A DNA stretch of 9,656 nucleotides from Pirellulales bacterium (GCA_025924495.1 JAICIG010000305.1:1-9656); one strand, 5' to 3'; shown: positions 1 to 6,889, counted from the first letter of the stretch. Notes: a model not told the origin generated them from the letters alone. Made by a program: numbers and translations.

Positions 1-665
1 CTCTGCCACAAGACCTTTCCCGACTTCAAATCGAACGCAGCCAAGGCGTAGTTGAAGTCTCCCTTGGCAGGCTTTTCATCGCCCGCAATCGGATAAGCCG
101 TAAAAACACGACCGCCCCCGGCTGCTGGCATCGACATCAGCGGGTCGCCAAGCCAATGGGACCATAGCAATTTGCCGGTTTCGCCATCCAAAGCAAAGAT
201 CGTGCACGACTCCGTGTTGAAGATCACAGTACCGTCTTCAACGATAGGCGAACTAGGACCGTCGTCATCGAGATCGACGCCCCAAACGAGTTTTCCGCTG
301 CGAGCATCAAAGCAATAGAATTCCTTGCAGCTAAAGCCGCCGCCGCTGAAGAGCCGGCTGCCGCTTACCGCCGGCGTGGAAACAGGCGTGCCGCTGGGCA
401 TTTTGATTGAAAACCCTTCGGCCGTCTTGGTAATCGCATCGACCTCAAGGGTGCGGGGCGAGACATTTCCCGGCCGGAATTTATTCTGGGGAGCGGTGCG
501 AGCGGCATTTGCCTTTTGCACCTCGCTGAGGAAATCGCCGGCCTGTGCGGCGCGTGATCGTCCGGCGCCAGTCTCTTTGGCTCCCTTTGGTTTCACTTGT
601 GCCGCCCCACGGTCGGCCACAGTCAACAACACTACTAAGCATGAGCACCAAACAGCGCGGTTCAT
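1..665 (-). CDS. Exported PQQ-like beta-propeller repeat protein, N-terminal part only
   Basis: The reading frame is open from the ATG at 665-663 to the left edge, giving 221 codons and no stop, so the C-terminus lies outside the window. An AGGAG sequence about 9 bases upstream supports the start. Residues 1-23 form a signal peptide: a basic start, then a hydrophobic core around CLVVLLTVA, with cleavage probably after GAA. A linker rich in Ala, Arg and Lys follows to about residue 90. From there blades of the PQQ-repeat type appear: FDARSGKLVWGVDLD (119-133), FALDGETGKLLWS (157-169) and FDLKSGKVLWQ (211-221), each with the typical D-x-x-[ST]-G-K-x-[LV]-W pattern. Such propellers are exported and act as binding scaffolds or quinoprotein-like domains. 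No catalytic residues of a true PQQ dehydrogenase can be judged from this part, so substrate and role are unknown. The family assignment is firm. Confidence 0.88.
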   Translation of the reverse strand, partial: MNRAVWCSCLVVLLTVADRGAAQVKPKGAKETGAGRSRAAQAGDFLSEVQKANAARTAPQNKFRPGNVSPRTLEVDAITKTAEGFSIKMPSGTPVSTPAVSGSRLFSGGGFSCKEFYCFDARSGKLVWGVDLDDDGPSSPIVEDGTVIFNTESCTIFALDGETGKLLWSHWLGDPLMSMPAAGGGRVFTAYPIAGDEKPAKGDFNYALAAFDLKSGKVLWQ

Positions 666-862
666 GGCCCGACTCCTAAAAGAGTGCCTCGACGCGAGAA
701 GCGCGAGCTGCGGCACGGCCGGGCGCAGCATCCCGCCGTCTCTCTGGCAGCAAATACTGCCGTCTCTAAACGCCTGTTCCACGGAGCGGCCTGACGAAAA
801 TGGCCGAAATGAGTCGCTCCTTGCCTGTCAATCTACTGCTGAGAGTTGCGAAGTCAATCCGA

Positions 863-891
863 TTGCAGCCGGCTGCAAACTTCGGCTGCAA
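863..891. repeat. Cluster of three 8-mer copies forming a palindrome
   Basis: TTGCAGCC at 863-870 is followed immediately by its reverse complement GGCTGCAA at 871-878, a perfect 16-base palindrome. A second GGCTGCAA lies at 884-891, five bases on. Either downstream copy could pair with the first. This could be a degenerate hairpin repeat, a dimeric operator in the divergent promoter region, or chance. There is no U-tract, so it is not an intrinsic terminator. Confidence 0.5.
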
Positions 892-930
892 GGCGCCCTG
901 CGGCATCGCGGGCGCGGCATGCTCCTCCCG

Positions 931-1098
931 TCACCCGGCGGGACCCGCGATTACATGCAGAATACCGCCCACGACGTTTCTCATCGGCAATCGCTTGCGC
1001 TCGCCCTTGCGCCTCCTCTTGTATCTGGGAATCGCCAGATTAATCCCTTCCCATAAAGCCTCGGGGATTTCGTGAAGCTTTGACGATTGCTCGGCCAT
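931..1098 (-). pseudogene. IS5-type transposase gene remnant, 5' end only
   Basis: The frame starts at the ATG at 1098-1096, six bases after a GGAGG, and stops after 55 codons. Its first 50 residues match the N-terminal helical domain of IS5-group transposases (the DUF4096 type): IPEALWEGINLAIPRYKRRR at 11-30, then KGERKRLPMRNVVGGILHVI at 31-50. Intact family members run to roughly 250-280 residues with a DDE catalytic domain. Here the similarity ends at about base 949, and the last five residues (AGPAG) and all sequence below that point are unrelated in any frame I read. The catalytic domain is therefore missing and the gene must be dead. Its ribosome site and N-terminus are well preserved, which suggests a fairly recent deletion. 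I did not find terminal inverted repeats or target duplications. Confidence 0.75.
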
Positions 1099-1252
1099 TG
1101 GCGCCTCCATGCAAATCGAGCATGGGTCTTTGCAACCAGCATTACGGATGCTTGCAATCTTTCGGTTGTCGGATCGGTTCGCCATCGCCGCACTTCGAGT
1201 TAAAATCGAAGCATCATGAAATGGCCTGCGGGCCACTCGCTCAACTCTTGCC

Positions 1253-1260
1253 AGGGGAGG
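1253..1260 (+). promoter_or_regulatory. Ribosome binding site that sets the WD40 gene start
   Basis: AGGGGAGG lies five bases before the ATG at 1266-1268. It is the only strong Shine-Dalgarno match near any in-frame start. It favours 1266 over the TTG at 1080 and the ATG at 1221, whose upstream sequence overlaps the spacer and the transposase remnant. Confidence 0.7.
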
Positions 1261-1265
1261 ACAAG

Positions 1266-3881
1266 ATGCTCGATTCGTTCGGCGGCGTTTACAGGGGTTT
1301 CCGAGTCCACTCAGCAGCTTGGAGGTCTGACCTTCGCGCTGCCGCACGTGCGCTAATTTGGCAGGCTATTCGGACGGCGACTATCTTGTCGGCTCTGGCT
1401 TGTTCCACCCATGGCGAGGAACCAGCAGCCGAGCCAGCCTCAGGCGCCAAAGCGGCCGAGAAATCATCCCCTGCCTTAAAGCCCATCGCTGATGCCGCCA
1501 ATCCCCTGTCCACGGAGCTGACGAAAGAGGAAATCGCACACGTCGACAAGATCGTCGCAGAGGTTCGCCGGCTTTGGCTCAAGAGCCCGCACACCGCCTT
1601 GCCCGCCGATTCGAAGTCTCCGACCGCCGCCGAGCGCAGCCAGCGCTATAACGCGTGGATTGAATCGCTGTACGTCGATGCTTGGCGAGATCACGGCAAA
1701 CACGACCCGCGCTGGGATGATCGCGCGATGACGCTGTTGCGGGATTTTGCCAAGCCGAAGTCGAAGCAGCCGCCCTCGCGCGAACTTGTCGCTCGAGCGC
1801 GAGAGCTGCTTGAGGCCGGCTGCGACGATCCGCTGATCCGCTATGTCATCGCTCGCTCGCTGGATCTGGATGCGGGCAGAATGATCTATGAAACGGTCGA
1901 CGTCTTGAAGCCCGCCATGGATCAGCTGGATGCCGATTACGCGCCAGAGGTCGCTTATCGGATTGAGACGCGATACGTCGAGGCTTGGAACCGCGCCTTT
2001 CCCAAGCAGACTGACGAGGCGGCGCCGATCGTAGAGCGGTTGACGGGGCGGATGGTGAAGATCGTTTCCGGCGATTTGACCGACGAGGAACGCCGCCGCC
2101 AGCTGAAGCGAATCGCCGCCGACTTGAACGGCCCGCTCAGCAGGCATGCGGAGCTGTTCTTCCGCAAGTTGGCCGCCGAGCCTGGCGCCGATCGCTGGCT
2201 GACGCAGATGCTGCTGGCCCGCGTCCACGTGGCTCGCGGCTGGGAAGAGCGAGGCGGCGGTTACGCCGACACGGTAACGGATAAAGGCTGGCGCGGATTC
2301 GGAGCGCACCTGACCAAGGCTTATTCGCTGCAATTGCAGGCCTGGCAAGAGCGTCCCGATCTGCCCGAGGCGGCTCTCGACCAGATCGCCGTAACAATGG
2401 CCGTCGGCGGGGTGGCGGGGGAAGACGTCAGGTTCTGGTTTGACCGAGCCGTCGACGCCGATTTCGACCTGCCCGACGCCTATCGGGCCGTGTTGTGGGC
2501 GTATCGTCCTCGCTGGGGCGGCAGCTACGAAGACATGTTAAAGTTCGGCCACGAATGCCTCGAGACAAAGCGATTCGACACGGAGGTCCCCTGGCAGTTT
2601 CATAAGGCCGTTTGCGACGTGTTGTCCGAAGTGCGCGATCCTCGCGAGGCCTGTCAGGCGATCGACGTCTACGACGATTATTTGACGCTGCTGGCCGGCT
2701 CGCGGCCCCGTGCCGAAGACGACGACGCCCGGCGGCGACTCGACACCTGCCAGGCGTGCATCGCCTGGCTGAGCGGACGCGATGATGTGGCGCGCCAGTT
2801 ACTGAAGCAACTGGGCGACGACGTCCTCGTCGACGTATTCGGCGATTTCCACGTCACGCTCAGTGACGTGCGGCTGGCCCTGGCCGGCGGCGAGCGGGCG
2901 GCGCCAGGCGAGCGCTGGCTGATCGCCGACGTCGAGCAAATCCGCTTCGCGCCCCAGGCCGGGCTGCTCGTCGGCTTCGGCACGTTCTCGGGCTTGCAAG
3001 GTTGGAAGCTGTCCGACGGGGCAAAAACCGTCATCGAGTTGCCGACGACCATCGACGATCAGCTGATGCGCGACGTCGACATATCCCCGGACGGCAAACA
3101 ATTGGCAATCATTCTGATGGACGAAGAAGACCAGGACACGACCGGCTCGGTCGTGCTCTGGGACATAGCGGCCGAGAAAACTATCCGCACCTTGCCGGCG
3201 GCCTCCAAGGAACCCGCCTACCACGTGCGGTTCTCGCCCGATGGAAAACGCATTGCAGCCGGCATGATCGACGGCGGCGTGACGGTCTGGGACGTCGAAT
3301 CAGGTGAAAGGCCCAAGTGGGGTTATTGGCCGGGGCATACCGCGTGGGTGCAGGCGCTAGCCTTTACCGCAGACGGCAAACGATTGGCGACCGCTGGGTC
3401 GGATTGGAAGGTCAAGGTCTGGGACCTGCCCGAATCGAGCGACGAGTCCGTGGAGAAGCCTGCCTCGAAGGACGTCGGCGGACCGTTCGCTGGCATGCCC
3501 GTCAGTCTCAGTTTTTCTCCAGACGGCCGACGTTTGCTGATTGGCCACGACTATTGCGAGATGTGGGACCTGGAGGAAGGGAGGCTCGTCCGGCAGTTGC
3601 CAGGCTCGTGGGTCGCCTATGCGCCCGACGGACAGACGCTGGCGACCGGAGGCGGGGAATTGAACAACGCCGCCTGCATCTGGGATGCAGAGTCCGGGCA
3701 GGAGCTCGCTCGCGTGATCGGCGGGCATCACTATAAGCTGACGGCGCTGGTTTACAGCCCGAACGGCCGGCGGATCGTTACCGGCAGCGCCGATCCGGCC
3801 TGTCAATCCGAGGGCGTCATTCGCTGTTGGGACGGAAGCACCGGAGAGGAAGTCTTTGATTTCAGCGGCTGCATGAAGTGA
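1266..3881 (+). CDS. Exported WD40 beta-propeller protein with helical N-terminal domain
   Basis: The product is 871 residues from the chosen ATG. Residues 1-28 are basic, and about 29-46 (ALIWQAIRTATILSALAC) are hydrophobic, followed by a small polar stretch and an Ala/Glu/Pro-rich linker. This reads as a long signal peptide or a single anchor. Residues about 80-540 are predicted helical and charged, in a style like TPR or other solenoids. A conserved-looking segment at about 404-420 contains PRWGGSYEDMLKFG, resembling the DUF4034 type, but I would not assign it firmly. The C-terminus carries seven WD-type units at about 556-587, 599-638, 651-681, 694-721, 745-773, 780-812 and 823-861. They show the usual FSPDGKRIAAG...VTVWDVESGE and FTADGKRLATAGSDWKVKVWDL patterns, enough for one closed seven-bladed ring. 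WD40 rings are protein-binding platforms and no enzymatic motif is visible. The gene stands alone on the plus strand. The family call is firm and the function unknown. Confidence 0.88.
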   Translation: MLDSFGGVYRGFRVHSAAWRSDLRAAARALIWQAIRTATILSALACSTHGEEPAAEPASGAKAAEKSSPALKPIADAANPLSTELTKEEIAHVDKIVAEVRRLWLKSPHTALPADSKSPTAAERSQRYNAWIESLYVDAWRDHGKHDPRWDDRAMTLLRDFAKPKSKQPPSRELVARARELLEAGCDDPLIRYVIARSLDLDAGRMIYETVDVLKPAMDQLDADYAPEVAYRIETRYVEAWNRAFPKQTDEAAPIVERLTGRMVKIVSGDLTDEERRRQLKRIAADLNGPLSRHAELFFRKLAAEPGADRWLTQMLLARVHVARGWEERGGGYADTVTDKGWRGFGAHLTKAYSLQLQAWQERPDLPEAALDQIAVTMAVGGVAGEDVRFWFDRAVDADFDLPDAYRAVLWAYRPRWGGSYEDMLKFGHECLETKRFDTEVPWQFHKAVCDVLSEVRDPREACQAIDVYDDYLTLLAGSRPRAEDDDARRRLDTCQACIAWLSGRDDVARQLLKQLGDDVLVDVFGDFHVTLSDVRLALAGGERAAPGERWLIADVEQIRFAPQAGLLVGFGTFSGLQGWKLSDGAKTVIELPTTIDDQLMRDVDISPDGKQLAIILMDEEDQDTTGSVVLWDIAAEKTIRTLPAASKEPAYHVRFSPDGKRIAAGMIDGGVTVWDVESGERPKWGYWPGHTAWVQALAFTADGKRLATAGSDWKVKVWDLPESSDESVEKPASKDVGGPFAGMPVSLSFSPDGRRLLIGHDYCEMWDLEEGRLVRQLPGSWVAYAPDGQTLATGGGELNNAACIWDAESGQELARVIGGHHYKLTALVYSPNGRRIVTGSADPACQSEGVIRCWDGSTGEEVFDFSGCMK

Positions 3882-3916
3882 CTTGGAGCGCGAGCGATAC
3901 GCGCCACACGCGGCAG

Positions 3917-3943
3917 CCCTCGACATCAAAGTCGCAGCGAGGG
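3917..3943 (+). terminator. Possible terminator hairpin after the WD40 gene
   Basis: CCCTCG at 3917-3922 can pair with CGAGGG at 3938-3943, 36 bases after the stop codon. A competing inner hairpin pairs CGAC (3921-3924) with GTCG (3931-3934). No run of T follows, so it could only be a factor-assisted or weak terminator, or a chance inverted repeat. Confidence 0.25.
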
Positions 3944-3981
3944 AAACGCCCATCGAGTCAAGGCTCGTTCCCTCGGCCATT

Positions 3982-4128
3982 TCAATTGCGTTGACCAATC
4001 CGCATCGCCAATTCGGCGGCCCGCCGCCAAGCCTCGGATTGATTCGGCGCCTTGACGACAATCCGCTGCTCAGCGCGGCTGCCGCAGACCGTCCAGTCGA
4101 CGGCAGTTGCTCGAGGGGCGAGGGCAAC
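3982..4128 (-). pseudogene. Short coding-like tract without a start codon
   Basis: Reading the minus strand from 4128 to the TGA at 3984-3982 gives 48 sense codons. The translation includes AVDWTVCGSRAEQRIVVKAP followed by NQSEAWRRAAELAMRIGQRN. The G/C-rich third positions, the alternating strand pattern (WTVCG, RIVVKA) and the following amphipathic helix (EAWRRAAELAMRIG) look like a genuine small beta-beta-alpha protein. The frame is closed upstream by TAA (4131-4129) and lacks ATG, GTG or TTG near its start. An ATG at 4156-4154 lies in another frame, and one extra base between about 4128 and 4072 would explain the break. It is therefore either the 3' end of a frameshifted small gene, a gene fragment, or a lucky frame. 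I do not recognise a named family. Confidence 0.4.
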
Positions 4129-4311
4129 TTAGGCTCAGGCAGCAGGCTTCGGGCATGGACTAGGAGGTTGGCCCCCTCGTCGATAATGGCCCCGCCGTCC
4201 ACAAGGCCGTACCGATTCCGACGGCGGCGATCCGCGTGCGAATACTGAATTGCATCCGGCCCATTGGTTCAAGCCTTTCGGGCTGGGCGAGAGCTAAGCC
4301 ACGACGCCGGC

Positions 4312-4599
4312 CTATTCAATCATGTAAGTCCGTACTTCGGTCTTCACAACGCCCAGTGTTTCACGGTAATTCAGAACTCGCCCCCAATGCACCATGAGAG
4401 CCTCAACAACCGCGTCCACATGGTCCTGAGGGAAACCCGACTTTCGGAGCACGCCTGACAGTTCTCCAATAAAGACCTCGTCGATCGTCCGTCCTTCTTT
4501 GAACAAATCGCGAATATCAGTGTTCAGAATTTCGCTTAACGTTGAGAAGGCTCGGGCAAGCTGGCTCTTCGGCGCGGCATTGTAGGGCGGCTTCTCCAT
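4312..4599 (-). CDS. Hypothetical protein, 95 residues
   Basis: This is a complete frame from the ATG at 4599 to the TAG at 4314-4312. The protein is soluble and mainly helical, with no signal peptide or membrane segment. Residues about 14-35 (LARAFSTLSEILNTDIRDLF) and 58-78 (FPQDHVDAVVEALMVHWGRV) read as amphipathic helices. The acidic/aliphatic pattern is unlike the Arg/Pro-rich shadow frames around it, which is the main reason to accept it. No clear Shine-Dalgarno site precedes the ATG: the 12 bases upstream (AGCCTGACGGC) are poor, so the start is less certain. I do not recognise a family. It converges with the WD40 gene and lies downstream of the tRNA-Glu gene, whose terminator should isolate it from tRNA transcription. 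Confidence 0.65.
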   Translation of the reverse strand: MEKPPYNAAPKSQLARAFSTLSEILNTDIRDLFKEGRTIDEVFIGELSGVLRKSGFPQDHVDAVVEALMVHWGRVLNYRETLGVVKTEVRTYMIE

Positions 4600-4828
4600 G
4601 CCGTCAGGCTATCGCTTTTAGGGTTTTGCAGAAAGAAGAATCCCAATGGCGGGCGAGCAACCGCGAGCTGGCGCTGACTGCCTCTCAATCAGCCGGCGCA
4701 ACCCGCGGTCTTCTGCTTCGCCGTGCGCCCATACCAGCCGCAACACTGGCGAGTCGGATCACGAGGCTTCTAGGGTCTATTGCCCAGATATCGTCTACCT
4801 AGGAGAACATCCGGCGGCGAAATGCCAG
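4600..4828. other. Spacer between small gene and tRNA terminator
   Basis: No gene is called here. A minus-strand frame from about 4770 to the TAA near 4620 gives a mildly protein-like stretch (VLRLVWAHGEAEDRGLRRLI) but lacks a good start and ribosome site. It could be a decayed fragment. The promoter of the 95-residue protein should lie here but I cannot identify it. Confidence 0.45.
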
Positions 4829-4830
4829 CA

Positions 4831-4866
4831 GAAAAGGGCTTGCGTCGAGTGGACGCAAACCCTTTC
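4831..4866 (-). terminator. Intrinsic terminator of the tRNA-Glu gene
   Basis: On the minus strand GGGTTTGCGTC (4862-4852) pairs with GACGCAAGCCC (4846-4836) over 11 positions with a single U-G wobble. The loop is CACTC, the stem is extended by AAA/TTT, and the 3' side runs into TTTTC. On the plus strand the same site has a C-A mismatch in place of the wobble, so the minus strand is favoured, although the T-rich run at 4863-4873 means it might also stop plus-strand transcripts. It begins 44 bases after the tRNA 3' end. Confidence 0.7.
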
Positions 4867-4909
4867 ATTTTTTCCGGCTTTGTGTCGAACCGTGAGGTTC
4901 GGCAGAAGG

Positions 4910-4982
4910 TACCCGCACGGGGATTTGAACCCCGGTTACTGGGCTGAGAACCCAGCGTCCTAGGCCACTAGACGATGCGGGC
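4910..4982 (-). tRNA. tRNA-Glu, anticodon CTC
   Basis: The full cloverleaf can be drawn. The acceptor GCCCGCA (4982-4976) pairs with TGCGGGT (4917-4911). The D-stem GTC/GAC surrounds TAGTGGCCTAG. The anticodon stem is CTGGG/CCCAG, with loop TTCTCAG giving CTC at 4948-4946. The T-stem CGGGG/CCCCG holds loop TTCAAAT. The discriminator is A at 4910. CCA is not encoded (the sequence continues CCT) and must be added after transcription. The first acceptor pair is G-U rather than G-C, which is mildly unusual. The tRNA decodes GAG codons. Plus-strand frames across it translate to an artefact typical of tRNA genes. Confidence 0.95.
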
Positions 4983-5034
4983 AGGCAAGCCCCTTGCTCA
5001 CTCGAGCAGGCGCTCGTGCGTAGTAGAGTACTAA

Positions 5035-5063
5035 GAATTACCCGACGACCGGCGGCCTGTCAA
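5035..5063 (-). promoter_or_regulatory. Candidate sigma-70-type promoter of tRNA-Glu
   Basis: On the minus strand a perfect TTGACA (5063-5058) is followed by exactly 17 bases and then TAATTC (5040-5035). The -10 box is a weak match. Transcription would begin near 5028, about 46 bases before the mature tRNA 5' end. It sits in the short gap between the kinase stop codon and the tRNA, so the tRNA need not depend on kinase transcription. Confidence 0.45.
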
Positions 5064-5113
5064 CCGCCTCATTCGCTGGCGACTTTGCCCTCCAATCAGC
5101 TCAGCAATTCTGC

Positions 5114-6682
5114 TCAGCCCTCGTCGCCCGGCAGGTCAAGCTCCGATTCGCGCCAGCGCTCGAGCATCTCCTCCGCTTCGCGGCTCTGCGCGCGAAGGCT
5201 CGCTTGCTGATCTTTCTTGAGCGTGGCCAGGATCAGTCCGCGCATGGCGGGGTCGAGCTTGTCATGCAGCGGCCAGAGTTCGGCCAACAATGCGGTCGAT
5301 TCTTGATATCTTTTTTGCCGAGCAAGACTGACGCTTTGTCCGGCCAGCCCGAACGCCCGCAACTCGGGATCGTCCGATTCGGAGAATTGCCGGAACAACT
5401 CCATCGCTTCCGCCGGGCGGTCTTGATACAGGTAGCGCCTCGCCAGATCTTGCCTGGCGAGGCGAATTTCATGCTCGGCGCCAGGCCAGAACTTCTCGAC
5501 GCTCTTGAGCCAATCTTCGCTGCCGCTGATCTTGGCGAAGACGAGCTGGTCGTGGGCCGACTTCATGCGAGTGACGTGTGTCTGATGCGCGCCGGTGAGC
5601 AGGAACTTGGGGCGTGTCAACCAACTGGCCGCGCCGCCCACGACAAACGCGCCCACGAGCGCCGCCATCATCCACAGCTTGCGCCGCTGTTGCCTGGCGG
5701 CCGACAGCGCAGAGGCGCCCATGATGGTCTGCAAACGTTGCGTGGCCGCCTGACAGCCCGACGCCGCATAGTCGAATCCGTCGAGTTCCGCGAAGTCTTC
5801 CGCTCCCTCGTCGCTGCCCGGAACTTGCAGTCCGCGCAGCTCGGCGAGCAACTCCCGCGCGTTGGCGTAGCGCTGGGCGGGATCCTTCGACAACATCTTA
5901 TGAACGATGCGGCAGAGGGCCGCGGGAAGGTCGGGACGAAGATTCTCCAGCGGTTCCGCCTGCGAGCGCAAATGCTGCACCGCGACGCTCAGGGCCGTAT
6001 CGCCGCTGAAGGGCGGTTTTCCCGCCAGCATCTGGTAACAGGTGATGCCGAACGAGTAGATGTCGCTGCGCGGATCGAGCGAACGTCCCTCGACCTGTTC
6101 CGGACTCATATACAGCGGCGTGCCCATCGTGATGCCGACCTGCGTCAGATTCGCGGCATCGCCCGACAAACGCGCCAGGCCGAAATCGGCCACTTTCACC
6201 TCGCCGGTCCGGGCCAACATGATGTTTTCCGGCTTGATGTCGCGGTGCACGATGCCGGCGGTCGAGGCCTTATAGAGCGCCGCGGCGACCTGGCACATGA
6301 TGCCCACCGCCTGTTTCAACGGGGGCGGGCCGCGCCGGACCATCAGCTCCTGCAGGTTCTGCCCTTGCACGTATTCTTGGGCGATGTAGTGAATGCCCTC
6401 GACGCTGCCCACATCGTAAATCTGCACGATGTTGGCGTGAATCAGCGATGCGGCCGCCTGCGCCTCGTTGTGGAAACGCCGCACGTAGGTCTCGTCGGTA
6501 GCCAGTTGGCTCTTGAGCACCTTGATGGCCACCTGCCGGCGCAGCGAGCCCTGCTCGGCCAGATAGACTTCGGCCATGGCGCCGCGCCCCAACCGGCGCA
6601 GCAGGCGGAAGTCGCCCAACTGACGGCCCGACAGGTCCGCCTCAGCGGGCGCCTCGCTAGTCTTAGAAGCCGCGTCCGTCAT
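5114..6682 (-). CDS. Membrane-anchored Ser/Thr protein kinase, Hanks type
   Basis: The product is 522 residues. After a short acidic start the kinase domain spans about 25-285 with all key residues present. These are the glycine loop LGRGAMAEVY (31-40), Lys54 in VAIK, Glu73 in helix C, the catalytic loop HRDIKPEN (146-153, Asp148), DFG (166-168), SPE (193-195) in place of APE, and DIYSFG with Asp207. It should therefore phosphorylate Ser/Thr residues of proteins using ATP. A Glu/Asp-rich linker leads to one membrane segment at about 337-355 (LWMMAALVGAFVVGGAASWL). Residues about 360-522 lie outside the membrane if the kinase is cytoplasmic. They include helical repeat-like stretches (DLARRYLYQDRPAEAMELFR, QSVSLARQKRYQESTALLAE), suggesting a TPR-like binding domain and a final coiled helix. 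No PASTA domain is present. The start is supported by domain length but its ribosome site is weak. The substrate is unknown. Confidence 0.95.
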   Translation of the reverse strand: MTDAASKTSEAPAEADLSGRQLGDFRLLRRLGRGAMAEVYLAEQGSLRRQVAIKVLKSQLATDETYVRRFHNEAQAAASLIHANIVQIYDVGSVEGIHYIAQEYVQGQNLQELMVRRGPPPLKQAVGIMCQVAAALYKASTAGIVHRDIKPENIMLARTGEVKVADFGLARLSGDAANLTQVGITMGTPLYMSPEQVEGRSLDPRSDIYSFGITCYQMLAGKPPFSGDTALSVAVQHLRSQAEPLENLRPDLPAALCRIVHKMLSKDPAQRYANARELLAELRGLQVPGSDEGAEDFAELDGFDYAASGCQAATQRLQTIMGASALSAARQQRRKLWMMAALVGAFVVGGAASWLTRPKFLLTGAHQTHVTRMKSAHDQLVFAKISGSEDWLKSVEKFWPGAEHEIRLARQDLARRYLYQDRPAEAMELFRQFSESDDPELRAFGLAGQSVSLARQKRYQESTALLAELWPLHDKLDPAMRGLILATLKKDQQASLRAQSREAEEMLERWRESELDLPGDEG

Positions 6683-6860
6683 GCTTCACGTTGAAGGTCG
6701 ACCGGTTTAATGAAGCAAACATCCGCGTTCGAGCGAACATGCCGGCGGCCGACGTGGGCCTCTCCGCAGCCTCGCCGTCCGTCGCCAACTCGATCCCCAG
6801 AATAAGTTCGAATCCGTTCTGTTCGTGCAACTATCTATTGCCCTGAATCGCACTTGTTCG

Positions 6861-6889
6861 AGTATGGTCGCCCTAGCGCAAAATGGCAA
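6861..6889 (-). promoter_or_regulatory. Candidate promoter of the kinase gene
   Basis: On the minus strand TTGCCA (6889-6884, five of six to consensus) is followed by 17 bases and CATACT (6866-6861, four of six). This would leave a leader of about 170 bases before the kinase ATG. It is the best sigma-70-like pair I found upstream of this gene, but it rests only on consensus matching. Confidence 0.35.

Larger units (their letters stand above)
666..1265. other. Spacer between divergent genes, with transposase remnant
   Basis: This 600-base stretch separates the PQQ propeller gene (minus) from the WD40 gene (plus), so it should hold both promoters. I could not pick a convincing -35/-10 pair for either. 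It contains a cluster of 8-mer inverted copies at 863-891 and an IS5-type transposase fragment at 931-1098. Plus-strand frames across it, including the in-frame TTG extension of the WD40 gene from 1080, give low-complexity Arg/Pro/Ser-rich translations without recognisable domains and are treated as non-coding. Confidence 0.7.
3882..4311. other. Spacer downstream of the WD40 gene
   Basis: This stretch separates two converging genes. It contains an imperfect hairpin at 3917-3943 and a minus-strand coding-like tract at 3982-4128. The plus-strand frame at 3883-4248 and the long minus-strand frame crossing into the WD40 gene have no recognisable domain and a composition expected of shadow frames, so they are not called. 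Confidence 0.55.

Noticed and set aside
325..1056. 243-codon plus-strand frame over the start of the PQQ gene
   Set aside because: It overlaps the authentic minus-strand propeller gene and then the spacer. The translation is low-complexity.
1080..1265. In-frame upstream extension of the WD40 gene from a TTG
   Set aside because: The 62 added residues have no domain and overlap the 5' part of the transposase remnant on the other strand. The ATG at 1266 has a strong ribosome site directly before the signal peptide.
3357..4202. 281-codon minus-strand frame running into the WD40 gene
   Set aside because: Mostly antisense to clear WD40 repeats. The better coding signal in this spacer is in a different minus frame (3982-4128).
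4620..4770. Minus-strand stretch reading VLRLVWAHGEAEDRGLRRLI
   Set aside because: It looks mildly protein-like but has no good start or ribosome site and its C-terminal part loses coding character, so I could not support it as a gene.
4646..4963. 105-codon plus-strand frame ending in YPHGDLNPGYWAENPAS
   Set aside because: The C-terminal end is the antisense translation of the tRNA-Glu gene, a well-known source of false proteins.
5204..6694. 496-codon plus-strand frame opposite the kinase gene
   Set aside because: It is a mirror frame of the kinase. The translation is rich in Arg, His and Gln with no domain, while the minus strand shows every kinase motif.
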